A stretch of 64,000 nt of DNA from Nematostella vectensis (lineage: Eukaryota > Cnidaria > Anthozoa > Actiniaria > Edwardsiidae), in the NCBI RefSeq assembly GCF_932526225.1, contig NC_064041.1:6903042-6967041 (forward strand), in the 5' to 3' direction. A program made the position numbers and the translations under genes. Shown here one piece after another: positions 1 to 11,734 of this stretch (position 1 is its first letter; every line of letters begins with the position of its first letter). The notes beneath the pieces were generated by a model, which did no database searches, was not told the origin of the DNA, and worked only from the letters and a program-made list of their open reading frames with translations.

Positions 1-1063
1 GTAGACGGTGCAGTAGGCGGTAGAGTAGGCGGTGCGCTAGCGCTCGCAACTCGCAAAATGCGATTTCCTTCTCCATGTGGCGAATTCTATTGCTAACTAC
101 ATTCGCCACGGTGGCGAATGCCCGTTTCCTATACTCGTGAATTTTGAATCACGATATTTCCCCTTGAAATCTTATTCCTAATCCGTCAAAATATCGTACT
201 AATGAAAATCGCAAATCGGAAAAACACAGGCCGAGGAATGAATTCTCGTTTTGCGCTGTTTTCTTGTTCCGGGTAGGATAATATTTTCACGAAGAGGATA
301 ATTCTTGAAATCTCCAGTTACTTTTGGTTACCATATTGTACTTAATCTTGCAAAAAAAAAGGATCGGCATATTTCGCGAGATTTTGCGATTTAGGTGCAA
401 AATCATTTTCAATTTCGCAAAAATGTCAAAAACGCATTTCTCCGAGAATTTGATTAAACCTTACAACAACAAAAAACTACTGTAGAAATCATATTGTGCT
501 TGATGCTATCTTCTAACACATTCATATACACTGAAGCTGTGGCACAAAAGTTAAGAATCATAAGTTCTTAATCGTCTTGGTCTTGGTCGTCATTAAAAAA
601 AAAAAAGGAAACAAAACGGAAAGGGTATTGAATTTTGCGATATTAAAGTTCGTAGAAATAGGATTTTGCGGGACTTAAATTTCGCGAAATTAAAGAGACC
701 AATAAGGTATTTTTTATTAAATTGGTCGCTATAGCTTCTCGGTTGTAGCTAATTCCCCATCAGTGTGGCTAATTCCTTTGGCTTAAAAAAAGCCATAGTG
801 GCTCGTGCCCAAAAGATCCTAGCGCACACGGAGTCGTCAACCATTTTGGATCCGAGGCTACCTATATGCCTTTCCCTGGGACCGCGAGTAGCCTCAAATC
901 CAACATTGTGGCCAATTAGTAGATCAAGATTTCCACAAAAATACATGATCTGCCACCTGCAAGCAGGCTAACTAACGGTCTGTACCTGCATTGCTATTTG
1001 TTCTCTGTTCATGCTTTTGTATCCATGTTCGGCTCAGCTGTATTGCAGTGGAAGCGTTTATAC

Positions 1064-4000
1064 CTTGGTGTTCACCATCAATACCAAGTTCTGCCAACCA
1101 AACACACTGAAGTCAGCCCACTGGGACACACAGGTCACAGTTAAAAGATGTAGACTTAGAAAAATCATGTTTTATAATTCGAAAGGCTGACTCAAGAAAG
1201 CATTGCTGAGTTTGCGGTTATGGAGGCTAACTGTGCTTACAGATGACAGTTACGTCCAATTCTCACGGTTTTCCGAATTTCTCAACCAAGAAATAATAGT
1301 CACCTCTATTTAGCAATGCTTTTGGTTGTTTCAATCAGACCCAATCACACAGAGTCCCGTCTGATAAATACTTATGCATAGTCATGTTCTCATTACCTGG
1401 TCGTTTGCCTGGATAGTCATCTAGAGAAGGAACAACATGTAAAGAAGTCTGAAAGAAAAAAGGAATCTCAATTGCGCTACTGTAAGCCTCACTGTCTGTT
1501 GAGGTAGCAGGGCTCAGATTTATCAAGCGTTGGTATTTTTACATAAATATTCGACAAAGTGTGTGAAAGAAAGTGTGGGTTTGGTCTTTCGCACAGTACT
1601 TCTAGCTCATTGGTAAAAAAGGAACTTGTCAATTTCCTCTTGGCTTGAGGCGAGTTGATTTGAGAATGTTGCAAGTTCATATAGAGACATCGCCAATTGC
1701 TAAAAAAAATCGCTGATACGTCGGCATTCGCCGGGGAGGTCGAAGCTGTGTTTTGTTGAAGAAATCCAGGAACAGGCAACTGACTTTGACTTGTCGGCAC
1801 GACTGTGGTAGTGGCGCTTGGTTGTTCCACACTTGGCTGATCTATTCAAAACGAGAGACACTTCTTGTTGATGCTTCTTACCCGCCGTTTTATACGATTT
1901 CAAGCTCTCGGTTAATTTGTTCCCCCGACAAAGTTTTCCGGGACTCCAGCATCCAGAAGCCTTGAAATTCCTGTTTTTCTCACAGAATGATTGGATATTT
2001 TTGACCTTACACCTTGCTGAATTGACGCTGCAGGTAGGAGGAACTTTCCAATCTCCTTTTGCCGAGAGAAGCTTGTATATATACCAGATTTCGTCGCAAT
2101 GGCAAACGCCTGTGATTTACTGCTAGGAGAGAGCCTAGCATCAGGACTGGTCATTGATGGAGGACCGTGAGCCACAAATTTCTCACAGTACTTCTACATA
2201 GCTTTCAGATTAAGAAGAAATTTGTCAATTTCCTCTTTGTTTGAGGCAAGTTGATTTTCTTTTCCAAGACTTTTCTTGTTGTCATTGCAGTTTTTGTTGC
2301 ACCGTTTCTCATCTTCAGGGTTGTAATAAAATTCTCTATCGCAATGTTCTGAGTAGGAATTAATTCTGCCTTCTAGATTTGGGGACTGTAAAGTTTGTTG
2401 GTTGGACTGCTTTTTTTTTTTTTAGATGAAATCGCGCGATTATTTTCCAAAACAGAAAAATCTCTATGTCTGTATGGGAAATCCCGCCCGGGTTTTAGCC
2501 AATCAGAGCGCATGTACAATCACAGTATTGCTAACATCTTTTAGAATGTCCAATTAAAGAGAAGTAAATAAAAAAAGCTTGGTCAAGCCTGCTATGTAAT
2601 CTCCCTAAAGCCGAGTCGCACACATATTGGGAAGAAAATTACATCTAGAAAAAGGGACGCCCTTGAAAGAACTTGGGCATCTAGTCCAGACCTGGGACTC
2701 GCTTTGCACTCGACATTCTGGCTCGCAAATATCTAGCGCAAAGAGAGTCCAGGTCTGGATTATTGAGCACTTTGAATGAATCTGTTCAGATATGACAGTT
2801 ACTTTCATTGCATGCAGTACTTACATAAACAACAAAAACTCCTAACCTGCAATTCACTAGCTTTTTCAGCAACCACTTGCAAAGCACTTTCATCTTGAGG
2901 TACAGTGAATGCTGGAACATTTGGCTAAAAACAAAGCATCCAAAAACTAGCACTATGGCTAAAAACAAAGCATGCAGATAATAGCACTGTGGCTGAAAAC
3001 AAAGCATGCAGATAATAGCACTGTGGCTGAAAACAAAGCATACAGATACTAGCACTGTGGCTGAAACAAAGCATGCAGATAATAGCACTATGGCTAAAAA
3101 CAAAGCATGCAGATACTAGCACTGTGGCTGAAAACAAAGCTTTACTAACACTATGGAAAACAACTTAGTTCACTTAAAGAATTAAAATCCTCTTATAAAA
3201 AAATCAACCACAAAAACATGATCTACTAATAATTAAAAAAAATGGTGATGATATTGTGAGGTGTAAATGGGAGCACCGTCAAGAAACATTCAGTGATACC
3301 AATGCTTACCTTAAATATCCCAGCCTTGTGCAGAGCAATGCTCTCCAGGGATCCCCCAAGCACCTGTACATGGTCCATTCCAAGTGAGGTCACCCCACAC
3401 ACCACAGGCTTTCTGTGAAGCGATTTTATTATAATAGTAATAATTATTTAGCTCATGTTTTCTTATTTTACATTTTATTTATTACATAACTAAGGAAAGG
3501 TAACTCATAATAGGGAAAAAGGGATGTTAGTTGCAGGAAAACATCAGGGGGAAAATAAAGAGAACTGAGCTTAACTACCCCATTGATTACAAGAGCAGAT
3601 AAGTTTTAGCCAGCTTCGAGAATAAATAAATTGTTGAGTTTATAGACGTAGGGAGATCTTTCCAAATATCAATACCAAGAAAACAAATAGACTGCTTACC
3701 GTTTACCAATATTGGCTCTAGTTCGACAATCTTATGCATTGTTTGGTTGCATATCTGGTGCTGTGACTATGTACACCCGAGGCATATTATTTGAATTTGT
3801 CTTTAAAAATTAGGCCTTTATACATCTACATTTACATTTTTAATCCACAAAGGGGTTGCCATCACTGTGGATATAAATTAACTAGATAAAATTAAAAAAA
3901 ATAATTAATTAAAAAAATAAGTAAATAGATTAATTAATTTATCAACTGTGTAAAAAAGATAAAAAGGTAGAATAAAAAAGATAAAATAAAGTGAAAAGAT

Positions 4001-7000
4001 AAAAATCGTTTAAACAGCATTATTGGTATTACTATAATTTTATTTATTTAATACAACAGGTGCATAGATTTGAGAACATGAAGACGATAAACATTATCCA
4101 CTGGCTGGCTGACTCTGTTTCCTTACCATACATTTTAGCAAAAAAAATAATTATTACAATGTGATATGATTTTTTGTTAAGATATTTTGGGTCAGATTTG
4201 GACAAAATTGCCATAGCACTTCACAACATGTTTGCGACTTCTTGACATACAACAAAATAGACATACTGTATTTAATAGATATAATATCTATTAAAGGACA
4301 CATTAGATGCAAGAAAATAATGCATGTTTTTGCTACACACAACAAGAAAGTGGTTCTTATCAAATAGCTCATACATTTTGAAGTAGAAATTTGCAGATAG
4401 TATGCGCACACAGCCAGAACAGATTACAAATCTGTTCATTTAAAAGAATGCTTTTTATTTATTAATCACCTAATGATGTTGGTTGAGTCATAGGCACCCC
4501 CAATTCCTACTTCAAGGATGGCAACATCGACCTAAATGAATTGGAATTAGACTTTTAGTGAAAACATTTAGAAATAAAACATGTTTCATACATAAATACA
4601 AACACACAAGAATACCCAAAGAATACACAAAGCAACCAACATTTTTTTTATCAACTAGAGCTACGTTACTGCTGTTTTTCGTTGCACTTACAGAAGTATA
4701 ATTAAAAATAATTAAATTACAAGCTAGCAGGGGTTTCATTAAATTTCAGAGTAGGCGGTGGAGATTGATAAGTAGGGGGTGGAAGTTATTTTATCTTTTA
4801 GTTCCAAACTTTAAAAAAAAGTAGCCGGCGCTTAGTGGAAAACAGCCGCCGGGGGCCCAATAAAACCCCTGGCTAGGATTATCAACATTATCACTTTACA
4901 ATTGTTCATTTTCAGCAAGTAATATTCAAACACGATCAACGCGTGCTATAAAAAGGGACTTGCCTTAGGTAAGCGTAATAGTGTATTTGGTCATGTGCAG
5001 TGATTGTCTTATGCTTATATATATTATAACAATTTCTTGAATCACTGGGTTGTATTTTTTTCGACGTTTCGGCAATGCTGCCTTCATCAGAATTAACAGT
5101 AAATTATGAGCAAAAACTATACAAATTTAAGTTCCAGTGCGCTTACGGGAGATTGTCTTCGCGTGCGTTCAAACCCTGGCCAGTCCCACATCTAAATTGA
5201 GGCCGCTTGGTGCCAGGGTGTTGTGTTTGATGATAGGCTTGGACCCCGCTTGTTTAGTTTCAGTGTCCATAAGGCCGGCTACCAGCACCGCCACCTTGAC
5301 AGCGTGATTCATTTGATTGAAGTGAGCGGGTACTGGTAGTTCGGCCTTGTTGTTTATCACATTCATCCTATGAACTATCCCCTAGTCTGCGACCTGTCTT
5401 GCCAATGTATACTTTGGTGACACATTTTTTGCACGAGCCTTTCGAGGTGCAGCTTTTATCTGGATTGTCCCTCGTGGTGTTGTTATGGTGGGATCTTGGT
5501 TCACAAATGGACATGTTAGCAATCTCGTCTGCCGCAAGGGTAGGTTCCTACTACTGGATCAGTGTCTGATGGTATGCTGCTGTGAACCAAGATGTCCTTC
5601 AAGTTCCGATCACGTCTGAAGGCGTTCAGAGGGGGTTTATTGAATATTCTTTCATACAGATATCGTTGCATAAGATGGTAAAGTTACGTTCAAGGATGGT
5701 GTGACAAGTGGTGTTCTTTCTTGAGCGGTGTTGTTGCTCTGGCATCCAGATAGTAGATCACCACGATTTTTCATTTTTGCTTGCTCTTGTTATCTTTTCA
5801 ATATGTCCAGTGGATAACCCCTGGCCGTGAAAAACTCCTCCATACGTGTAGCTTCTTCTTCGAAATCATCTGCGTTACTGCAAATTTTTCGAAGGCGTAA
5901 GAATTGGCTGTAAGGAAAGGATGTCTTGCACTTGGAGTGGTGGGATGAGTCAAAGTTAGGATACTGAGCATGTCCCCTAAATATTCTGTAGGACAGGAGC
6001 AAGCAGAGAGGACAGGGCGTCATGGATTACCCTCTCTATGGATTTTCGGTAGGAGGTGGAATTTCAAAGTGCGGGGATGTTCTACAATTAGGTTAACAGT
6101 TTCTGCTGGTAGTTCGTTAGAGACAACAGATTGCTCGGACGGTTTCTTGATTGTCTAATGTCGCATCTTCTTCTATCTGTTTATTAAAGCGCTCGTCCGG
6201 AAGTTGATGTTCTCCCTCCGCTAATTACAAATCTTTTCTCCAGACTATGAATGCTCCTCCTTCATCTGCTGGTTTAATAACAATATCTTTTTCTTAAAAG
6301 CATATCTTTCTTGAGTGGTGAGATTATGATGGGAAGTTGCTTTATAGAAATCAACTTTGCTAACATCTTTACGCCACTTGTAGATGTAGTGTTCTAGTGC
6401 GGGAAAGCGTCTTGGTTTGAGGGTCCTTTTGCTTTTCTTAGGTTTAAGAGCTGACAGGATATCTTCTGTGTTGTTGATACTGGGATCATTATCCACATTA
6501 TCAGAAATCCCATCTGCGTCTCCTTCTGATGATTTCAGGCTGAAATGCGCTTTCAATCTTAAACGCCTGAAGAACTTCTCCATATCTTCCTTGGTAGTGA
6601 AATAGTCGGTGGTGGGTGTTGTTGGTACGAAGTTAACACCTTTAGCTAAGAGAGATTTTTCATACTCATCAAGTGGGAGGTCATCAGGAATTAGTAACAA
6701 CTAATTAATCAAAAAGTATCACTACTACTGTATCGACTGAGCTACGATCCAATTCTGTTTGGTTATTATCAAGGTTATTGTGCAATCTTCCTATTAGTTG
6801 TCTGAGCTTAGCTGCTTTAGTATTGCATAATGCTGCAAAGAGTTCACTATTGGGCTGGTGGATGGTAGTCGAAATGTGGGCGAAAGACTGTTGGCTGCAT
6901 GCCGTTCTGAGTATGTTGCGAAGGTTGGTTCTCAGGATGGTTAAATCATCTCTTATTCTCCTCATGTTGCAGATTGTCAGTTGGATAAGACGTTTAGAGT

Positions 7001-9800
7001 AAGAATATAAGAACCAATTTACTTCTCACAACACCCTGGCGCTGAGCAGCCTCAATTCAGATGTGGGACTACCCATGGTTTGAACGCACGCAGAGACAAA
7101 CTCTCATGCACGTGCATTGGAACTTTTATTTGTTTATTTTTTTTATCATCATAATTTACCGTTAATCCTGATGAAGGCAGTATTTCCGAAACATAGAAAA
7201 AATACAACCTAGTGATTCAGTGATTTTTTTTTGTAGATAATTGACTCCAAACATTTTCTGCCCTTATTGTTCTTACTTGTACATTATTTTGTACTTTTAA
7301 GTTGTTGTATTATACTATGCAGCTTTACTTTTTTGCTAAGTTTCTTTTGGCAGTTTCAGAGCCCTGCACTCAATGAATTCTAGCTGTGAATAACCTAAAC
7401 TTGCGGGAGAGCTTATGAAAAAGGGGGCAGAGCTATCCCTTTTATAGCATGCGTTCATGTTTAAGTTGATTTGTTAAACGTGACAAGCAGAACTTATCAT
7501 CAAGAACAAATGTTTTCACATTTTTTGAGACACTTCTAACCTGTTCATGGAGGAATACATAGAAAGCCATTAATGTAAGAAACCTGAAATAGGCTGGCAT
7601 CTTTTGATTTTCCTCTGTCTGAAAGATACACAAAAACAAGAAAATGTGAATGGAATTTCTCTTGACAGTCCGTGGCATGATATTAAAAAAACATTTTTTA
7701 GCTTTTTTGCTGAAGAAGGGGGGGGGGATTTATCTCAATGACAAAGGGAGGAGGGTAATTTTTTGTTAAATTTGGCTGTCTGGGCATCTTTTTAAAATCT
7801 GCATATAAATTTCTTTTTGTGGGGTTTAAAACCCCTATAGCCTCCCCCTGACAATTATATGTTGGAGCTAAAGACAATGCCAGGTAAAAATTCAATGAAA
7901 TGGGTCGGATGAAAATCAAACTATGCAATGAAGCTTTACCTTTGAAGATTGAAGGTTGTCCCAACACTTAAAAAAATACTTTGCAAACAAATTCTTTGCT
8001 AGAGGTTTTCCATTAATCCTGATTCTCTCTCTGACTTCTATCAAATGTGGGGAGCTAGGAAAAGACAAAACTTCATGAGCATGGAATTGTCAGACAATAC
8101 TGTGTTTCATCCACCTTTTGCAGTTAATCAAAATTAAAGTATATAGCCATTATTTTAAAAAATGCCACTATTGTGAGTACATGTACAGTACCTGTAAAAT
8201 CCAGTTTTAAATCCACAATTCCTCAAAATGCTCTCTGTGAAAGCACATGTAGATCCTTTACCCTTGGTTCCACTGACATGAATCACTGACAACTCATCTA
8301 ATTGTTCCATCTTAAAAGAAATACAAAATTTGAAAAGAGAATTGGGGAGCCTCCTCCTAAGAGTGCAGATTACAATCTCTCAAATTGCATCCCTGCTACC
8401 TAGTAGCTCAAAAATCTAGATCTTAAATGCCAAAGACATCCTGATTTGGGTCCCAGCTTATAAAATACTGTAACGGAAAAAAATTGAAAAAATAACATTA
8501 CATACAGTTTATATTATACAATAACAGTACATTTACTGCAGTAAGAATACAGTAACAAAGAATATCTGATGGGGTCTGGCGTCTAATGTTTTGACTGGAG
8601 GTTATGATTATTACTTTTTTTTACAAATCCTCATGCGCGCCACAGATTCCCCAATATTCTAAAACAAAACATTTCCGAATAAGCCCAAATAAGAGCTGCC
8701 CGGGGTGGACTCTAATAAAACAGACAGGGATGATTTTTGGCAAAATCCATCTTAACCCTAAGGGATAGCACTTTGGATTCAAGAGACCAAATTGGGTGTG
8801 GTCAAAGAAATTTTTACCCCAAAGAGATAGCAGAATTGGAAGAGAAGGTTAAACTCTTCCTTAGAAATAGCAGTTGGTCGAATTTTATATCCTAAGAGAT
8901 AGCAGAATTGGAAAAATCCCTCAACACCCTTTAAGGGATAGCAGTTGGTCAAAGTTTAATACCCTAAGAGATAGGACAATCATCCCAGTCTCCTGTTCTG
9001 GAGAGTCCCCCCCCTCCCCCCTCCCCCTGGAAGAGCCAGGCATTCCAGGAAGAGCTGGCATTAAATCTATCAAAATTCTCCCTCCCCTCTCCTCTGCATC
9101 CATATTTTTCAAAATGGAGACAGCGAGATAGCGCCTCATGGGTTTTCTCGGATAAAAAATCATCGCCTACTTGTAGACTGGAACCTTTTTAAAGCAATCG
9201 CCCATAAAGTGACTAACATATGTTAAGAGGTCCGAAATAATTTGCTTTTATTCTAGCTCTAGTTGAGCATCAACTTTAAGCTTAAGATGACCACTGGATA
9301 CCCTTGTTGTTAGAGTTTTTAAGTACTGTTATAAATGCCTTTCATGACAGAAAACAAGTGAACAAGTTCCTTGCCAAATGGCGGTGACTTTCATGAAGGG
9401 AAAAAAGTATAACCCCTCGACTATAACTCGACGCCTACTCGTCAGACGTACTCACCGATACACCGGCTCGCTCGACAAACCGTCGCATCTCGACAAGATT
9501 ATCCCTTCTTAATCTGCCACGCTCCTTACGGATCTGAGCTAGAACTTGAGCATTTGTCTGCAGAGTGTTTAGCGCTTTCACGGCATCCTAGTAAATTAAT
9601 GTAAAAACAACTCGGAAATTGCCACCATTCACCCACGTGAAAGTCGAGAATCCAAAACAAATATCGATTTTACAATAATATCAACTCTAACCAACCTCAT
9701 AGCCTCGTTGTTCCGACATGAAAGCTAGCAAACTAGGCGAAATAGTCGTCAAGTTAAGGCAACGTAAGCTTGGATGCCTCAGAATTTTCCTGACAACCAT
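1064..9800 (-). CDS. FPGS: Folylpolyglutamate synthase (partial; 10 exons threaded, 3' end off window)
   Basis: FPGS adds glutamates to folates in cytosol and mitochondria so that they are retained and used in one-carbon metabolism. I threaded exons by eye, all with AG/GT borders and matching phases: 9696-9800, 9456-9587, 8192-8310, 7940-8054, 7541-7618, 4470-4531, 3310-3412, 2847-2924, 1397-1448, 1064-1090. They give about 290 residues against roughly 590 in human FPGS. Recognisable blocks in order are [13 protein letters not shown], the ATP-binding loop GTKGKGST (about residues 93-100), [60 protein letters not shown] and LGIDGEHQ. The last seen exon is a 27-bp microexon, and the C-terminal half should lie to the left. 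Met1 begins a basic, Ser/Leu-rich leader; Met28 (MSEQRGYE) could start a cytosolic form. Identity is firm; the two exons after 2847 are less certain. Confidence 0.93.
1490..2175 (-). pseudogene. Crypton-type tyrosine recombinase C-terminus, frameshifted
   Basis: The minus strand reads [20 protein letters not shown] and then, after a frameshift near 1905-1915, [20 protein letters not shown]. This is the H-x-x-R block and catalytic-Tyr block of the tyrosine recombinase domain found in Crypton transposons and their domesticated relatives (ZMYM/QRICH1-like). The expected LSGH motif between the two blocks is missing or corrupted, and a third frame is needed for the Ser/Thr-rich tail ([16 protein letters not shown]). 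The fragment lies in an FPGS intron between the exons at 2847 and 1448. Only the C-terminal part remains. It is judged a dead copy; the exact family is inferred. Confidence 0.65.
2923..3153. repeat. 34-bp minisatellite, about 7 copies, abutting an FPGS splice acceptor
   Basis: Unit on the plus strand: aaacaaagcatgcagataat followed by agcactgtggctga/t, 34 bp. Copies are nearly intact between 2923 and 3120, with a partial last copy to 3153. The left end coincides with the FPGS exon 2847-2924. On the transcribed strand each unit contains TTTTAGCC or TTTTCAGCC, the same sequence as the true acceptor. Array and splice site are therefore one repeated unit. Confidence 0.9.
5037..7220 (-). mobile_element. 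Penelope-like retroelement with inverted LTRs, RT core deleted
   Basis: Element in FPGS intron 5. Ends 5037-5225 and 7025-7220 are inverted copies of each other. Between them the minus strand encodes, in broken frames, an N-terminal region (6705-6965), a block ending in the Penelope-type phrase [11 protein letters not shown] (about 6240-6290; upstream part in another frame at 6245-6700), then [13 protein letters not shown] and [11 protein letters not shown] (about 5985-6085). The frame then jumps straight to [12 protein letters not shown] (5790-5950), skipping the palm with the catalytic Asp pair. A GIY-YIG endonuclease follows ([12 protein letters not shown], about 5385-5430). Element order RT then GIY-YIG and the pseudo-LTR arrangement are typical of Penelope-like elements. 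Several frameshifts make it inactive. Confidence 0.85.
5060..5095 (-). ncRNA. Hammerhead-ribozyme-like core in the Penelope LTR
   Basis: The minus strand reads CTGATGA, a short stem-loop GGCA-GCAT-TGCC, then GAAA: the conserved core order of hammerhead ribozymes. Hammerheads are known in the LTRs of Penelope-like elements. The opposite LTR (about 7167-7192, plus strand) has CTGATGA and GAAA but a decayed stem II. Stems I and III were not resolved here. Confidence 0.55.
8740..8995. repeat. Dispersed repeat (ccctaagRgatagcaNttgg motif), copy 1
   Basis: Phrases such as accctaagggatagcacttt, gggtgtggtcaaagaa and agagatagcagaattgg recur several times here and again at about 10840-11010. It is internally repetitive and lies in FPGS intron 2 together with an adjoining C-rich tract near 9005-9030. 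The family is unknown. Confidence 0.55.
9696..9800 (-). CDS. FPGS: FPGS exon 1, putative mitochondrial leader
   Basis: 35 codons from ATG at 9800 to a GT donor at 9695. The peptide [17 protein letters not shown] is rich in Arg/Lys, Leu and Ser with no acidic residue until position 30, as expected of a mitochondrial presequence. A second in-frame ATG (codon 28) sits just before SEQRGYE, which aligns with the start of the cytosolic form of animal FPGS. Dual targeting by alternative starts is known for mammalian FPGS; here it is inferred. Confidence 0.8.
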
Positions 9801-9850
9801 AAACTTTTGAACTTTGGGCCCCTACTTTGTAGCTTACAGGCTGATTACCA

Positions 9851-9968
9851 AATGTAAATGGAGGATGGGAGACTTGGGCGGGGAAGTTAAAATTACCACA
9901 GGTAGCCTGTTTTGTGTGTGTGTGTTGTTTGCGTCATAAAGCTATCCGATTCCACCACATTGGATTGA

Positions 9969-10038
<70 letters not shown>

Positions 10039-10466
10039 ACAGACAAAACCAATGGGAAACAAAACAATAGAACGAGAATACAATAGAACAATGAGTTAAT
10101 CAAGCCGGTCCCGTTACGACCGGACTTCTACACTTCTGGTTCCACTCCCACCACCGGGCACAAGAACAATCAGTAATGTAAATGGCGGATGGGAGACTTG
10201 GGCGAGGAAGTTAAAATTACCACAGGTAGCCTGTTTTGTGTGTGTGTGTTGTTTGCGTCATGAAGCTATCCGATTCCACCACATTGGATTGATGCACCCC
10301 CACCCCCCCCCCCCCCCCCCCCCCCCAGACAAAACCAATGGGAAACAAAACAATAAAACGGGAATACAATAGAACAATGAGTTAATCAAGCCGGTCCCGT
10401 TACGACAGGACTTCTACACTTCTGATTGGTTTGCTTGAAAAGCTCCTCCCACCCCCGGGCACAAGA
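9851..10466. repeat. Tandem duplication (about 0.3 kb, 2 copies) upstream of FPGS, each with a poly-C tract
   Basis: The block from aatgtaaatggaggatggga to gggcacaagaacaatcagt occurs at 9851-10174 and again from 10175 to about 10466 with a few differences. Copy 1 lacks about 20 bp near its end. Each copy has a (tg)n run and a C tract: 68 consecutive C at 9971-10038 in copy 1, about 30 interrupted C near 10297-10326 in copy 2. It begins 50 bp upstream of the FPGS start codon, so it is probably promoter or 5' UTR sequence. Confidence 0.85.
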
Positions 10467-10839
10467 ACAATCAGTTTTTGTAAATTAATTGTTTAATGCG
10501 CCAACATGTCTGAACTATTGGTCTGAGTCGGAGGCTGATGGGGAAGACTACAAGTCAGAGTGACAGAGAAGTTCACGACGGAAAAAAGTCTGAATTTGCA
10601 CCTAGCGCAGGAATATCCGGGCAAACGCGAATATTACCCTTGTCTAAACGCGTCTTTCCCTGTGAGGATATCCCTAATCTTACACCAGTCTCACACGGGC
10701 GATAATATACACAATTTGCACGGTTTCCCGCCGTAGATTATTTGGAACATACTTGAGAATTACCGATGGGGGTTGAGGGGGGGGGAGGGGGGAGGGTCCG
10801 ATATAAAAATAGACTCGGGTGGTCGTCGACAAAATCAAC

Positions 10840-11060
10840 TTTAACCATAAGGGATAGCGCTTTGGGTGTGGTCAACAACTCGTACTCCTTAGGCAAATTG
10901 GGTGTGGTCGAAGGAACTTTTAACCCTAAGGGGAAGAAGAATCGGAAAATTCCTTAAACACCCGTTAAGATAGCAGTTGGTCTTAAAAGCCCTAAAATAC
11001 CCTAAAAGATAAAATATAGCCCATTCACTCCGGGCTTCCTTTTTGGAGAATCCTCCCCCT
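10840..11060. repeat. Dispersed repeat, copy 2 of the family at 8740
   Basis: Contains aaccataagggatagcgctt, tgggtgtggtc and ttaagatagcagttggtc, matching the copy inside the FPGS gene, again beside G-rich or C-rich runs (10766-10795). It is intergenic between FPGS and the minisatellite-tailed GPCR. No gene was recognised from 10470 to 11590. Confidence 0.5.
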
Positions 11061-11601
11061 CATGCTTCTGCGTATACCAGTGGCTTGCGCCTTGCGGCGG
11101 TGCAGACAGGTGATAACACATGAAACCTATGCATGAATGAAACCTGTGTAAGTCCCACGTTTGCCTATGGGTGAGTACTTGCGTCTACTTGAGTTCTAAC
11201 TGTGTCTTAAGCGACTACAGTATTCGCAACCGGAGACTGGGTTCTTCCGCGGTGGGAACTCGCGCAAATCATAATATTCACCGGGTTTGCAAGAGGATAA
11301 TCCGCGTAAGCCCGCGTTTTTATCGTGTCGCGCTCAAGTATTCGCAGGAGCTTATAGGTAGGGGCAATCAACTTTCCCACATTCTGATATTATAGTGTCA
11401 CAGTATAAATGTAGACGCACACTGATTAGACAATCTAATGACTCTTAACTGTAATTTGTGCATGCAGCCTCGTCGCCAACGTCATGCGTAGCTAATTTGC
11501 CTGTTCGTGCGCGCGATTTAAAAAAGTCTGCTCAATGAAGACGCTGTGGCACTAACAAAAAATGGCCTTTTAAGAGCCCCTGGCAAGAGACAAAAAGGGT
11601 C

Positions 11602-11607
11602 TTTATT
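11602..11607 (-). terminator. Poly(A) signal candidate for the GPCR at 12001
   Basis: AATAAA on the minus strand, about 400 bp past the GPCR stop and just beyond the end of the minisatellite. It is the first canonical signal downstream, so the 3' UTR probably carries five or six further repeat units. Confidence 0.4.
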
Positions 11608-11734
11608 TAAATGTCAATTTTACCAGGGAACAATTTGTTCTTAAACTACAATTATTATAGAGAAGATTGCTGGATTGCATCTTTAGTCTAATAATAAACA
11701 GGTAGCAATACTGCCTTAAAAAAAAAAAGAGAGA

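Noticed and set aside
2605-2808. Possible further FPGS exon
   Set aside because: The frame contains a near-inverted pair (ccagacctgg...ccaggtctgg) and no FPGS similarity; the next exon fits better at 1397-1448.
9914-10099. 61-codon polyproline ORF
   Set aside because: Translation of the 68-C tract upstream of FPGS.
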